Part shown: positions 1 through 7,949 of the stretch, piece after piece
How positions within the stretch are numbered: position 1 is the first letter of the stretch
How the letters are laid out: each line of letters opens with the position of its first letter
From: Parapontixanthobacter sp963736595
GTDB taxonomy: Bacteria; Pseudomonadota; Alphaproteobacteria; Sphingomonadales; Sphingomonadaceae
Reading direction: 5' to 3'
Assembly: GCA_963736595.1 (NCBI GenBank)
Contig: CAVTPG010000002.1
Span: 372,001-436,000 of the forward strand
DNA length: 64,000 bases
The notes under the pieces: model-generated
Told to the model about the DNA's origin: nothing
The model's input: only the letters and a program-made list of their open reading frames with translations
The model's database searches: none
Made by a program: the position numbers and the translations under genes

Positions 1-379
1 AGCTATGCCGAACCCGCCGATCCCAGCGCCGTGCTGGACAGCTATCGCGCATCGATCGGTTTCGACGGAGCGCCGCGCGGCGACAGCCCAATCCTTGTGC
101 TCGAACCCGTTGACGGGCCGCATTGGCGGCGAAGCAGCAGGCAGCGCAAACCTTGGCACGCTGGTCCCCGACGAGGATTTGAGCGATGGACGCTTACGGG
201 TCGGACTGATCCCGGCGCGCTGCGACGAACGTGGGCTGCTGCTAATCGGTGATCCGCCGGAAATGGGCAGCGCCGTGCTGCCGGGCAACAATTACCACGT
301 GTACGACATCCCGCTGTTCTGGGCGAATTTGCAGGCCGATGTCGCCGCCCGTGTGGCTGCTTGGAAAGCCGCGCAATGA
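1..379 (+). pseudogene. DUF3089 domain protein, 3' part, frameshifted
   Basis: This is the C-terminal part of a DUF3089 protein, a poorly characterised alpha/beta-hydrolase-like family; the 5' end lies outside the window. The reading starts in frame 1 (Ser-Tyr-Ala-Glu-Pro near the window edge, up to Ile-Leu-Val-Leu at 91-102). It then continues in frame 2 with Asn-Pro-Leu-Thr-Gly from 104 to the family-typical ending with LPGNNYHVYDIPLFWANL and the TGA at 377-379. Removing one base near 103 joins the two halves into a normal family sequence. Either the gene is inactivated or the base is a sequencing error. The stop overlaps the ruvX start (ATGA), so the two are probably one transcription unit. 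The family call is firm from the C-terminal motif; catalytic function is unknown. Confidence 0.75.
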
Positions 380-855
380 GCGATGCCATCCATGAAAGCG
401 CATTGGCCTTCACCGACGCGCTGCCCGATGGCGGGTGCCTGATGGCGCTGGACCTTGGGACCAAAACCATCGGCGTTGCGCTGTGTGATGCGGGCTGGCG
501 TTTTGCCAATGCGGACAAGACCCTGCCCCGCGCCAAGTTCGGACAGGACCGCGCCGGCCTGGAAAAGCTGATCGAACAGCGCAGCGTCAAAGGCATCGTG
601 CTCGGCCTGCCGCGTAATATGGACGGGACCGAGGGGCCACGCGCACAAGCGACCAGAGCCTATGCCCGCAATCTGGCGCAAGCCATGACCCTGCCGATCC
701 TGTTGTGGGATGAACGCTGGTCCACCACCAGCGCAGAGCGCGACATGATCGGACAGGATTTCAGCCGCGCAAAACGCGCCGGCAAAATCGATTCGCACGC
801 CGCAGCTATCATCCTGCAAGGGGCGATCGACGCCATGACCGGAAACGCGTTATGA
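376..855 (+). CDS. ruvX: Holliday junction resolvase-like protein RuvX/YqgF
   Basis: A 159-residue YqgF/RuvX family protein, with an RNase H-like fold, annotated as putative pre-16S rRNA nuclease or Holliday junction resolvase. The first metal-binding Asp is in the ALDLGTKTIGVA motif near residue 26. GLPRNMDG is at 77-84, DERWST begins at 112, and the C-terminal Asp is in KIDSHAA around 139. All family acid residues are present and the length is usual. I chose the ATG at 376, which overlaps the upstream TGA, over a TTG 15 bases earlier. It is followed by a 4-base overlap with the thioesterase gene. In other bacteria the protein acts in 16S rRNA 5'-end maturation; that role is inferred from family. 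Confidence 0.93.
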   Translation: MSDAIHESALAFTDALPDGGCLMALDLGTKTIGVALCDAGWRFANADKTLPRAKFGQDRAGLEKLIEQRSVKGIVLGLPRNMDGTEGPRAQATRAYARNLAQAMTLPILLWDERWSTTSAERDMIGQDFSRAKRAGKIDSHAAAIILQGAIDAMTGNAL

Positions 856-1304
856 CCCAACCCAAGAGCTTCAACGCGGCGAAGGCTGCGCCCTTCCTGC
901 TCGATCACGGTCACACGGGATGGCTGGGCGTTAAATATCGGGAAAGCGGGCCGGACTGGGTCGAGCTGGAATTGCCGTGGCGTGAGGATTTGCTAGGCGA
1001 AACGGACGAAAACATCCTCGCATCGGGACCGATCGTCAGCTTGCTCGACATGGCATCCGGCTTGGCGATTTGGACCAAATTGCAGGAATTTAAGCCTATC
1101 GCCACGCTGGATTTGCGCGTCGATTATCAGCGCCCTGCGCGCGCGCACGCTTCGGTCATTGCGCGGGTGGAATGCTATCGCAACACCCGCTCTGCGGCCT
1201 TTGTGCGCGGAGTGGCGCATGACGGCAATCCCGACAATCCAGTGGCGCATCTGGCGGGTTGCTTCATGTCCATTGCCGGGGAGCCGCGTCATGTCCCAAG
1301 CTGA
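852..1304 (+). CDS. PaaI family hotdog thioesterase (first of a pair)
   Basis: A 150-residue hotdog-fold protein of the PaaI/YbgC-like acyl-CoA thioesterase group. The central helix segment reads GPIVSLLDMASGLAIW (near 59-75), where the Asp is the usual catalytic acid position, followed by the strand-rich IATLDLRVDYQRPA. It overlaps ruvX by 4 bases and the next gene by 14. The next gene is a second hotdog protein, so the two may form a heteromeric hotdog pair or be old duplicates. Substrate cannot be read from sequence; a role in clearing aryl- or acyl-CoA is the family default. Confidence 0.85.
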   Translation: MTQPKSFNAAKAAPFLLDHGHTGWLGVKYRESGPDWVELELPWREDLLGETDENILASGPIVSLLDMASGLAIWTKLQEFKPIATLDLRVDYQRPARAHASVIARVECYRNTRSAAFVRGVAHDGNPDNPVAHLAGCFMSIAGEPRHVPS

Positions 1305-1701
1305 CTTGCCCGCCCTGCCTGCCTATGCGCAATCGCTGGGCATTCGGCATTGCAGAAACGAAGATGGCTTGCCCGTACTGACTGTGGATTTCGGCGCGTC
1401 AGTCGAAGGCAGACCGCAGCATTATCACGGCGGCGCAACCAGCGGGTTGCTGGAAAATGCCGGTTATGCGGCGCTGCGCGTAACTTTGGCCGAGATGGGC
1501 CGCACGCATCAGCTAAAGCCGATCAACATCACCGTGCAATTCCTGTCCGCCGGTAAATCGAAGCCGATGTTTGCCAAGGGCCGGATTACGAAAATCGGGC
1601 GGCGCAATGCCAATTTGCTGGTCGAGGCGTGGCAGGATGATCGCGCGCGTCCGATCGCTACGGCAGTGATGAATATTCTGATGGTCTCGCCGGAAAGCTA
1701 A
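1291..1701 (+). CDS. PaaI family hotdog thioesterase (second of a pair)
   Basis: A 136-residue hotdog-fold protein. The segment QHYHGGATSGLLENAGYAAL has the His-Gly-Gly and the Glu of the PaaI active helix (here Glu-Asn rather than Leu-Asp as in the preceding gene). The following strand is KPINITVQFLSAGK. I took the ATG at 1291; a longer open frame runs upstream but lies inside the previous gene. The pair, arranged with overlapping ends, suggests co-translation. Substrate unknown. It closes the ruvX-led transcription unit; the convergent penicillin-binding protein gene ends 56 bases further on. Confidence 0.82.
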   Translation: MSQADLPALPAYAQSLGIRHCRNEDGLPVLTVDFGASVEGRPQHYHGGATSGLLENAGYAALRVTLAEMGRTHQLKPINITVQFLSAGKSKPMFAKGRITKIGRRNANLLVEAWQDDRARPIATAVMNILMVSPES

Positions 1702-1757
1702 ACGCGCGCAGTGCTCGGCGTGAAAACCCGGCGCCTAAACGTGGCGAGCCTGCACAA

Positions 1758-4016
1758 TCAGCGTTCGATCTGCTCCATTTCCCGCTCGAAGGCTTCTTCG
1801 AATTGTCGCGCCCGTTCTTCGGCCTGATCGCTGGCTTGCTCGCGCGCAGCTTCCGCCCGTTCCTGGGCGCGGCGGCGTGCTTCCTCGATCCGCTCCTGAT
1901 CGACCCGCAAGCCTTCCTCGCCCAGCGTCACATCGACCGGCACGCCGTCGATCTCGGTCGTCAGGACCACTTCGCCGTTACGAATGCGCAGCCGCGTGTT
2001 GCCATCTTGCCCAAGCGGAATGTCATCGAGGTCCGGCACGTCGAACGGCTCGACCGGACCGCCGGGATCGTCCTGTTCGGTTGCGCCCGGACGTTCGGGA
2101 GCCGCCGCTGCCACGCCCGCCTGCGCCATGAAATCGCGCCAGATCCGCGCAGGCAATCCGCCGCCCGTCACGCCGTTTAGCGGGGAATTGTCGTCATTCC
2201 CGATCCACACGCCCACGACCAGATCGCCTGCATAGCCCACAAACAGCGCGTCGCGATTGTCCTGCGTCGTGCCGGTCTTGCCATAAGCGGGCGCTCTCAG
2301 GCGCGCGGCGCGGCCCGTACCGACTTCCACTGCACGACGCAGCAGGCGTTCCATATCGCGATGAGTTCCGCGTGACAGGCTGCGTTTGCCGCTCACCATG
2401 CGGTCGAACCATCCGGCTTCTTCCAAAGCAAAAGCGTGCGGCACGACTGGAAAATCATTCGCCGCAATCCCGGCATAGGCAGCGGTCAGTTCGAGCAGAC
2501 TGGTGGTGGCTGTGCCGAGCGCCACGCTGGGGTCGCCCTTGGTCAAATCACCCTGCCAGCCCAATGAGCGCGCCATATCGATCACATTCTGGCTGCCGAC
2601 CTTTTGATATAGGCGCACGGTCGCGACATTGCTGGATTGGGCAAAAGCCTGCTCCAGCGTCAGCGTCTCGGTATAGCTTTCATTATAGTTTTTCGGGCGA
2701 TAGCCACCTTGCGTGATTGCCGCGCCGGATAGCGGGTCATCCGGCTCCCACCCCTCGCTCAAGGCCGTGAGATATACGAATGTCTTAAAGGTCGATCCGG
2801 GTTGCCGCCGCGCCTGTGTCACGCGATTGAAGGGAGTCTTCCGATAATCCGTGCCGCCGATCATCGCGACGACTTCACCGTTTTGCCGCATCGCGACCAG
2901 CGCCACTTGCGCACCGCCCAACGGCGCGCGCTGCGTCACCCGCCGCGCGATATTCTGGAGCCGCGCATCCAGCGTGGTCGTTATGGTCTGCGAATCGTAG
3001 CCGCCCTCGATCAGCTTGCGCGCTTCAGGCAAGGCCCAGTCCGCAAAATAAGTGCCGGTCGGCAGCTCGCTTTTCAGCCGCACATCCAGCGCCGGTGCGC
3101 GCATGGCGTCCGCTTGCGCCTGTGTTAGCACGCCATTGCCGACCATCGCGACCAGCACGGTGCGCATCCGCTTTTCCGCCCGATCGTAATGCTTGGTCGG
3201 GGCATAGCGCGATGGCGCTTGCACCAGCCCGGCCAGCATCACCGATTGCGGTAGAGTGAGGTTTTCCGGCTGACGGTAAAAATAGTGCAGACTTGCCGCG
3301 CGCAAGCCATACACATTGTCGCCGAAATATGCGTTGGAGAGATAGCGGGCGAGAATTTCGTCCTTGGTCAGCCACCCTTCAAGCCAGAACGCAATCAGCA
3401 TTTCACGCAGCTTGCGCGTCATGGTCCGCTCGGGCGTCAGAAACGTAAATTTGGCGAGTTGCTGCGTGATGGTGCTGCCCCCGCCATAGCCGGTCCATGC
3501 CGCACGAGCGAGGCCGCGCGGATCAATGCCCCAATGACTGTAAAACCGGCGATCCTCCACCGACAGGAAAGCATCGACAACGTGTTGCGGTAGCTCCGGC
3601 ACCGTAACGGGCTTGTCCACCACCGCCCCGTTGCGCGCAATCGGCGTGCCATCGGCGGCCAGCAGCGTTATCTGCGGCGGCGCAATCGGCTCCAGCGATT
3701 TCGACAGCGGCGCAGTAAAGGCGAGATAAGCCAGAATCGCCACGAAGATCAACGCAAACGCCAGCAGACCGCGCTTGATCCATTTCCACCGCCCGCTCCA
3801 TTTGCTTAGCGGAGGTGGCGGTGGTTCGTCCCCATCTACCGGCGCATCGCCATCGATCCGCGCCTGATATCCGGTCAGCTCATCGAATTCATTCAGCCGA
3901 TCATCCCAGCTATTTCCGTAAGCGTCCTGCGTCGCGTAGTAGCCGCCAAGCGGTTGGGTCGGCCCGTCATCGTCACGATGGCGCCGTGCGCGGCGAAAGA
4001 GATCGAGAAATGCCAT
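1758..4016 (-). CDS. class A penicillin-binding protein (PBP1A-like transglycosylase/transpeptidase)
   Basis: A 752-residue bifunctional murein synthase anchored in the inner membrane with its catalytic domains in the periplasm. It has an acidic, proline-rich cytoplasmic tail, then one membrane segment at about 82-101. A GT51 glycosyltransferase domain follows, with catalytic Glu154 in VEDRRFYSHWG and GGSTITQQLAK at 179-189. The transpeptidase domain has Ser408/Lys411 in STFK, SSN at 461-463 and KTGT at 580-583. The last ~50 residues are a highly charged predicted coiled coil rich in Glu, Arg and Ala. All catalytic motifs are intact. It stands alone, convergent with the thioesterase pair and divergent from a small membrane protein. 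The exact paralogue (mrcA versus pbpC) is not decided here. Confidence 0.92.
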   Translation of the reverse strand: MAFLDLFRRARRHRDDDGPTQPLGGYYATQDAYGNSWDDRLNEFDELTGYQARIDGDAPVDGDEPPPPPLSKWSGRWKWIKRGLLAFALIFVAILAYLAFTAPLSKSLEPIAPPQITLLAADGTPIARNGAVVDKPVTVPELPQHVVDAFLSVEDRRFYSHWGIDPRGLARAAWTGYGGGSTITQQLAKFTFLTPERTMTRKLREMLIAFWLEGWLTKDEILARYLSNAYFGDNVYGLRAASLHYFYRQPENLTLPQSVMLAGLVQAPSRYAPTKHYDRAEKRMRTVLVAMVGNGVLTQAQADAMRAPALDVRLKSELPTGTYFADWALPEARKLIEGGYDSQTITTTLDARLQNIARRVTQRAPLGGAQVALVAMRQNGEVVAMIGGTDYRKTPFNRVTQARRQPGSTFKTFVYLTALSEGWEPDDPLSGAAITQGGYRPKNYNESYTETLTLEQAFAQSSNVATVRLYQKVGSQNVIDMARSLGWQGDLTKGDPSVALGTATTSLLELTAAYAGIAANDFPVVPHAFALEEAGWFDRMVSGKRSLSRGTHRDMERLLRRAVEVGTGRAARLRAPAYGKTGTTQDNRDALFVGYAGDLVVGVWIGNDDNSPLNGVTGGGLPARIWRDFMAQAGVAAAAPERPGATEQDDPGGPVEPFDVPDLDDIPLGQDGNTRLRIRNGEVVLTTEIDGVPVDVTLGEEGLRVDQERIEEARRRAQERAEAAREQASDQAEERARQFEEAFEREMEQIER

Positions 4017-4124
4017 GTCCGTCTGTGTGTTATCGTAATACTACAGTTAAATCGAGAGGTATCTGGCCCTTCACGCGCGGCACGTTAACAAAAGCAATAT
4101 AACCGTATGGTAAGTTCAGGGCCA

Positions 4125-4547
4125 ATGACGAATTTCAGATACGAAAATCAAGGCAGGCGGCCGCTTACCATCATCTCGCTGGTGTTGGTGCTGTTTATCG
4201 GCGCAATTACCATCGATGCAGATATGCTGGCCGATCCTGCAGGTCCGTGGGTCAGCGGTCTCTGGCTTCTCTGTGCCTTAGGCCTTGGATGGATGGTGAT
4301 TGCCAATCCCAAATCCGGCTTTTGCGTTTCGGAAACGGGCATAGACTGGTGGAACGGATCGCGGACCGGATCCGTCCCTGCGCGAATGCTTGACCGTTTC
4401 GAAATCCGCGATTGGACGGATTCTACCGATTACAAACTCGTGCTAAACGATGGCAGCGAAGTTGCTTTACAAGCGCTGAGCGATGTCGACCGGGAAGGTT
4501 TGGCCAAAGTTCTAGCCGACAATAACATCGGTTTTGTAATACGGTAA
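4125..4547 (+). CDS. small membrane protein with a C-terminal soluble domain
   Basis: I do not recognise this gene as a named family. The protein (140 residues from the ATG at 4125; a further in-frame ATG lies at 4107) has two predicted membrane helices, about 15-33 and 45-62. A soluble part follows, with alternating hydrophobic strands and a WWNGSR turn, resembling the small PH-like domains that often follow two helices in bacterial membrane proteins; that resemblance is a guess. The gene is divergent from the penicillin-binding protein and convergent with cobS. The 4125 start is preferred because AGGG precedes it, while no ribosome site precedes 4107. Confidence 0.6.
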   Translation: MTNFRYENQGRRPLTIISLVLVLFIGAITIDADMLADPAGPWVSGLWLLCALGLGWMVIANPKSGFCVSETGIDWWNGSRTGSVPARMLDRFEIRDWTDSTDYKLVLNDGSEVALQALSDVDREGLAKVLADNNIGFVIR

Positions 4548-4553
4548 TGTCCG

Positions 4554-4578
4554 GCAAAACTGTGTTATCAAGTTTTGC
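4554..4578. terminator. possible bidirectional hairpin between convergent genes
   Basis: A perfect 8-bp inverted repeat, GCAAAACT (4554-4561) and AGTTTTGC (4571-4578), spans the junction of the convergent membrane-protein gene and cobS, and covers the cobS stop codon. There is no clear T-run on either side, so a terminator role is only suggested by position. Confidence 0.3.
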
Positions 4579-5560
4579 TAACGGCGCTTTCCGGCAAATC
4601 TTCCCCGAACACGCGCTGATAATATTCAGCGATCAGCATCCGCTCTTCCTCGTCGCATTTGTTCAGGAATGACAGGCGGAACGACAGGCCGAGATCATTG
4701 AAGATCGAGTCGTTCTGCGCCCAGGTGATGACCGTGCGCGGGCTCATCACGGTGGAAATATCGCCATTGATAAAGCCCTGCCGCGTCAGATCGGCAACCT
4801 GCACCATCTTTTTCAGCACGTCTTTGGGCGTATCGGGGTTTTTCGTGCGGACAATGTTGAGCTCGGTTTCCTGCTCCAGATAATTTAGCCCGACCACGAT
4901 GTTCCAGCGGTCCATCTGCCCCTGATTGATCGCCTGCGTCCCGTGATACAGCCCGCTGGTATCGCCAAGACCGACTGTGTTTGCGGTCGCGAACAGGCGG
5001 AAATGCGGATCGGGCCGGATAACGCGGTTCTGATCGAGCAGCGTCAGCTTGCCCTGCTGTTCCAGCACGCGCTGGATCACGAACATCACATCGGGCCGCC
5101 CGGCATCATATTCATCGAACACCAGAGCCACCGGATGTTGCAATGCCCACGGAAGCAAGCCCTCTTTAAACTCGGTAATCTGCAACCCGTCACGCAGGAC
5201 GATGGCATCGCGGCCGATCAGGTCGATCCGGCTGATATGCGCGTCCAGATTGATGCGAATACACGGCCAGTTCAAGCGCGCGGCAACTTGCTCAATATGC
5301 GTCGATTTGCCCGTGCCATGATAGCCTTGGATCATCACCCGGCGATTATGCGCAAAGCCAGCCAGAATTGCCATCGTCGTATCGGGATCGAAGACATAGC
5401 CTTCGTCCAGATCCGGCACGCGCTCATCCTTTTGGGAAAATGCGGGTATCTGCCAGTCGCGATCGATGCCGAACGCATCGCGCGCATCGACAGTCGTATC
5501 GGGGGCGGAAATTACGGGCGCGTCATGCGCGTCGAAGCTCTTTTCGGTCATATCATTCAT
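4568..5560 (-). CDS. cobS: cobaltochelatase subunit CobS
   Basis: A 330-residue AAA+ ATPase, the CobS subunit of the aerobic cobaltochelatase that inserts cobalt into hydrogenobyrinic acid a,c-diamide together with CobN and CobT. Walker A is GYHGTGKST at 79-87 and Walker B is VFDEYD at 147-152. The sensor region reads RLFATANTVGLGDTSGLYHGT, as in CobS. Length is typical. Unusually, cobT, which commonly follows cobS in alphaproteobacteria, is not adjacent; the downstream gene runs toward it. J-domain and BolA genes often near cobS/T in this class are about 1.5 kb away. CobS-like AAA proteins can also serve as general MoxR-type chaperones, but the match here is to CobS proper. Confidence 0.92.
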   Translation of the reverse strand: MNDMTEKSFDAHDAPVISAPDTTVDARDAFGIDRDWQIPAFSQKDERVPDLDEGYVFDPDTTMAILAGFAHNRRVMIQGYHGTGKSTHIEQVAARLNWPCIRINLDAHISRIDLIGRDAIVLRDGLQITEFKEGLLPWALQHPVALVFDEYDAGRPDVMFVIQRVLEQQGKLTLLDQNRVIRPDPHFRLFATANTVGLGDTSGLYHGTQAINQGQMDRWNIVVGLNYLEQETELNIVRTKNPDTPKDVLKKMVQVADLTRQGFINGDISTVMSPRTVITWAQNDSIFNDLGLSFRLSFLNKCDEEERMLIAEYYQRVFGEDLPESAVSKT

Positions 5561-5711
5561 TGCGTCTGTCGGTTAGCGATCCTGCCCGCGCCTCGCAAGA
5601 CAAGAGATGTTTAGATGAGATCACGCGACTGGAACGAATGCGCTCGATGGCGCATTCAAGGCCTGTATGCTCGCCCTTGAAACAGCCCTGTGACTTGCCC
5701 GTGATGACGCC

Positions 5712-6560
5712 ATGACGCCTCCGCGCAGTCCCGCAGAATTTTTGCGGCAGCAGCTCGTTAACCGCGTCCGCGCCGTATTCAACGACACGAATAACGGACA
5801 GCAGCCGGTGCCGCCATCCGACAATGCCCTGTTCGAGCGGGATTCGCCCATACGTCTGGTTCATGCCGATGTGGTGAGCATGATGGTGGGCGGCATTCGC
5901 TCGCTGATGATCCAGATGCTGCACCCGCACGCGTTGCAAGGTGTCCTCGATCATTCCAACTTCCGCGCGGATATGCATGGCCGCTTGCGCCGCACTGCGC
6001 GCTTCATCGCCGTCACGACTTTCGGCGATCGCGACGCGGCAATGGCTTCGATCAAGCGCGTCAACACAATCCACGAGCAAGTGACCGGCACTTTGCCCGA
6101 CGGGACGCAATATTCCGCGCGCAATCCGCGTACGCTGGCGTTCGTCCATGTCGCCGAAGCGCAGAGCTTTCTTGCCGCTTATCTGCGTCATGTGCGGCCC
6201 GATATGTCCGGGCGGGAGCAGGATGAATATTACCGGCAATTCGCCATTGTAGCGCGGGCGCTCGATGCCGATCCGGTTCCCGAAACCCGCCACGAGGCGG
6301 AGCAATTGATGCGCGAATTTCGCCGCGAACTGGTCGGCTCTGTCGAAGCGCGGGAAATCGCGCAACTGGTTCTCAATCAAAAGCCGGAAGGCGCACCGCC
6401 CGCCGTGCAGGAATTGATCGGGACCGAAGCGGTCGCGATGCTGCCAGCTTACGCGCGCGCCATGCTGGGGCTGGAGCGACCCGGCCTTGCCGCGCTGCCC
6501 GCTCGCGCGGCGACCTGGGGCATGGGCAAGACCCTGCGCTGGGCTTTCCGGCAGACCTGA
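5712..6560 (+). CDS. oxygenase MpaB family protein (DUF2236)
   Basis: A 282-residue protein of the DUF2236 / MpaB-latex-clearing-protein superfamily, which includes haem-dependent oxygenases. The family signature appears as a hydrophobic helix followed by QMLHPHALQGVLDHS around 69-82 and an arginine/aromatic-rich stretch RLRRTARFIAVTTFGD at 91-106. A His-containing TIHEQVTG segment follows near 122-130. The conserved histidines that could bind haem are present. It is divergent from cobS, with 150 bases between them. The reaction and substrate in this organism are unknown; no partner genes are obvious. Confidence 0.82.
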   Translation: MTPPRSPAEFLRQQLVNRVRAVFNDTNNGQQPVPPSDNALFERDSPIRLVHADVVSMMVGGIRSLMIQMLHPHALQGVLDHSNFRADMHGRLRRTARFIAVTTFGDRDAAMASIKRVNTIHEQVTGTLPDGTQYSARNPRTLAFVHVAEAQSFLAAYLRHVRPDMSGREQDEYYRQFAIVARALDADPVPETRHEAEQLMREFRRELVGSVEAREIAQLVLNQKPEGAPPAVQELIGTEAVAMLPAYARAMLGLERPGLAALPARAATWGMGKTLRWAFRQT

Positions 6561-6595
6561 TTGGGCCTATGCCTCCGTCATCAAGGGAGAGCAAA

Positions 6596-6961
6596 ATGGC
6601 ATATATCGAAGGATTTCTGGCGCCGGTGGCAAGCGACAAGCGCGACGAATATCTGGCGTTTACCAAGAAAGCCGCGCCATTGTTCAAGGACATCGGCGTC
6701 ACCCGCATGGTCGAATGCTGGGGTGACGATCTGATGAAGGGCGAGCATACCGACTTCTATCGCGCAGTCGATGCACAGGATGGCGAGACAGTCGTGTTTT
6801 CGTGGATGGAATATCCCGACAAGGCGGCCCGCGATGCGGCTCATGCCAAAATGGAAAATGATGAGCGGTTTGCTGCGCTGGGCGAGATGCCAATGGACGG
6901 CAAACGCATGATCTTTTCGGGTTTTCAGCCGATCTTCGACACTGACGGCACGCTCGCCTAA
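6596..6961 (+). CDS. DUF1428 family protein
   Basis: A 121-residue ferredoxin-like (dimeric alpha-beta barrel type) protein of the DUF1428 family, whose role is not established. It begins MAYIEGFLAPV and carries the family hallmarks VECWGDD near 39-45, VVFSWMEYPDKAARDAA around 67-83 and KRMIFSGFQPI near the end. The ATG at 6596 is chosen because AAGGGAG precedes it by 6 bases; an earlier in-frame ATG lies only 9 codons upstream without such a site. It follows the MpaB gene by 35 bases. Its stop codon lies in the first unit of a degenerate 14-base repeat. Confidence 0.88.
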   Translation: MAYIEGFLAPVASDKRDEYLAFTKKAAPLFKDIGVTRMVECWGDDLMKGEHTDFYRAVDAQDGETVVFSWMEYPDKAARDAAHAKMENDERFAALGEMPMDGKRMIFSGFQPIFDTDGTLA

Positions 6962-7014
6962 CCCGACTGGCCTAATCCGATTGGCCCAACCCGGCTCGCT
7001 TAGCCCGCTTCCAC
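6959..7014. repeat. degenerate 14-bp tandem repeat at a convergent gene end
   Basis: Four successive 14-base units starting at 6959, 6973, 6987 and 7001 read TAACCCGACTGGCC, TAATCCGATTGGCC, CAACCCGGCTCGCT and TAGCCCGCTTCCAC. The first two match at 12 of 14 positions and the rest are weaker. The repeat covers the stop codons of both convergent genes (DUF1428 and the J-domain gene). Confidence 0.55.
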
Positions 7015-7617
7015 AAACACACTGGATTTGCGCAAAAGCTGATAGGCTTCGACCACGCGGGTAAGCCGCGCTTCATGCGCCCGATTGCCGCCATTGCGGT
7101 CGGGATGATAGCGGCGCACAAGGTCGCTGTAGCGGCGGCGTAAGGCTTTACGGTCGGCATCCCTGCCCAGCCCCATAATATGCAATGCCTCGGCTTCCTC
7201 GCGCGAAAAGCGTCGTTCGCCTTGTCGCTCCGCCATCGCCATCTTTGCGGCGCGCTCGGCCCGGCTCTTGATCCCGTTCATCCGCGCCCCGATGGCGTCC
7301 AGCGGATCGGAAAAATCGGCCCAGCGCGGCGTGCCATCCACGCCCGCAGTCGGCTTGAACGCAGGCGTTTCGGTTTGCCAGCCATACATGGGCGATTGCG
7401 CGGCCAGTATTTCATCTGCGCTCATGCCTTCAAACCAGTCATATCCGGCATTGAATTCGCGCACATGATCGAGGCAGAACCAGCGCCATGCGCCCGGTCC
7501 ATCGAAGCTGTTGCCATAACCGGATGGCGCGCGAAATTCGCCGGGTTCCGCGCAATCGGGGTGCTGGCATTCCTGCCCCGTATGGTCGAACCGTCCGTGA
7601 AACCTGTTGCTGCGCAT
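7000..7617 (-). CDS. J-domain (DnaJ-like) protein
   Basis: A 205-residue protein with a C-terminal J domain (about 143-198), including the HPD tripeptide at 171-173 that stimulates the DnaK ATPase. The N-terminal part has Cys17, Cys22, Cys48 and His51 arranged like a small metal site, and is typical of alphaproteobacterial J-domain proteins found beside bolA and cobS/cobT. There is no Gly/Phe region or DnaJ zinc finger, so it is a class C J protein, probably a dedicated co-chaperone. It is divergent from bolA with 50 bases between them. Confidence 0.88.
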   Translation of the reverse strand: MRSNRFHGRFDHTGQECQHPDCAEPGEFRAPSGYGNSFDGPGAWRWFCLDHVREFNAGYDWFEGMSADEILAAQSPMYGWQTETPAFKPTAGVDGTPRWADFSDPLDAIGARMNGIKSRAERAAKMAMAERQGERRFSREEAEALHIMGLGRDADRKALRRRYSDLVRRYHPDRNGGNRAHEARLTRVVEAYQLLRKSSVFVEAG

Positions 7618-7667
7618 GGACGATAAACAATGGGGACAGAAGCAGCATTTTCCAATAGGGTTGGCTC

Positions 7668-7949
7668 ATGACAGGAACTCTACAAGCGGAAATGGAGCGG
7701 TTGCTGCGCGAGGCTTTTGCGCCCGAAACGCTCGAAATCATCAATGACAGCGCCGCACATCACGGCCATTCGGGCGATGATGGCTCGGGCGAATCGCACT
7801 TTACCGTGCGGATCGTGGCGCAAGGCTTTGCAGGCAAATCGCGACTGGACCGGCAACGCATGGTCAACCGTGCGCTGGGCGATATTCCGGGCGACCGCGT
7901 TCATGCTCTGGCGATCAAAGCGAGCGCGCCACAAGATGGTGCAACTTGA
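7668..7949 (+). CDS. BolA family protein
   Basis: A 93-residue BolA-like protein with the class II KH-like fold: an N-terminal helix, a His-rich loop (AAHHGHSG near 29-36) and then SHFTVRIVAQGFAGKSRLDRQRMV with the helix-turn-helix-like segment. BolA proteins partner with monothiol glutaredoxins (Grx4/GrxD) in iron-sulfur trafficking; no glutaredoxin gene is present in the window. The TGA overlaps the TTG start of the pirin gene, so translation is probably coupled. Confidence 0.92.
   Translation: MTGTLQAEMERLLREAFAPETLEIINDSAAHHGHSGDDGSGESHFTVRIVAQGFAGKSRLDRQRMVNRALGDIPGDRVHALAIKASAPQDGAT

Noticed and set aside
103..113. An 8-bp deletion between AACCCGT-like repeats as cause of the DUF3089 frameshift
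   Set aside because: One extra base at 103 gives a better family reading (Leu-Asn-Pro-Leu-Thr-Gly) and needs fewer changes.
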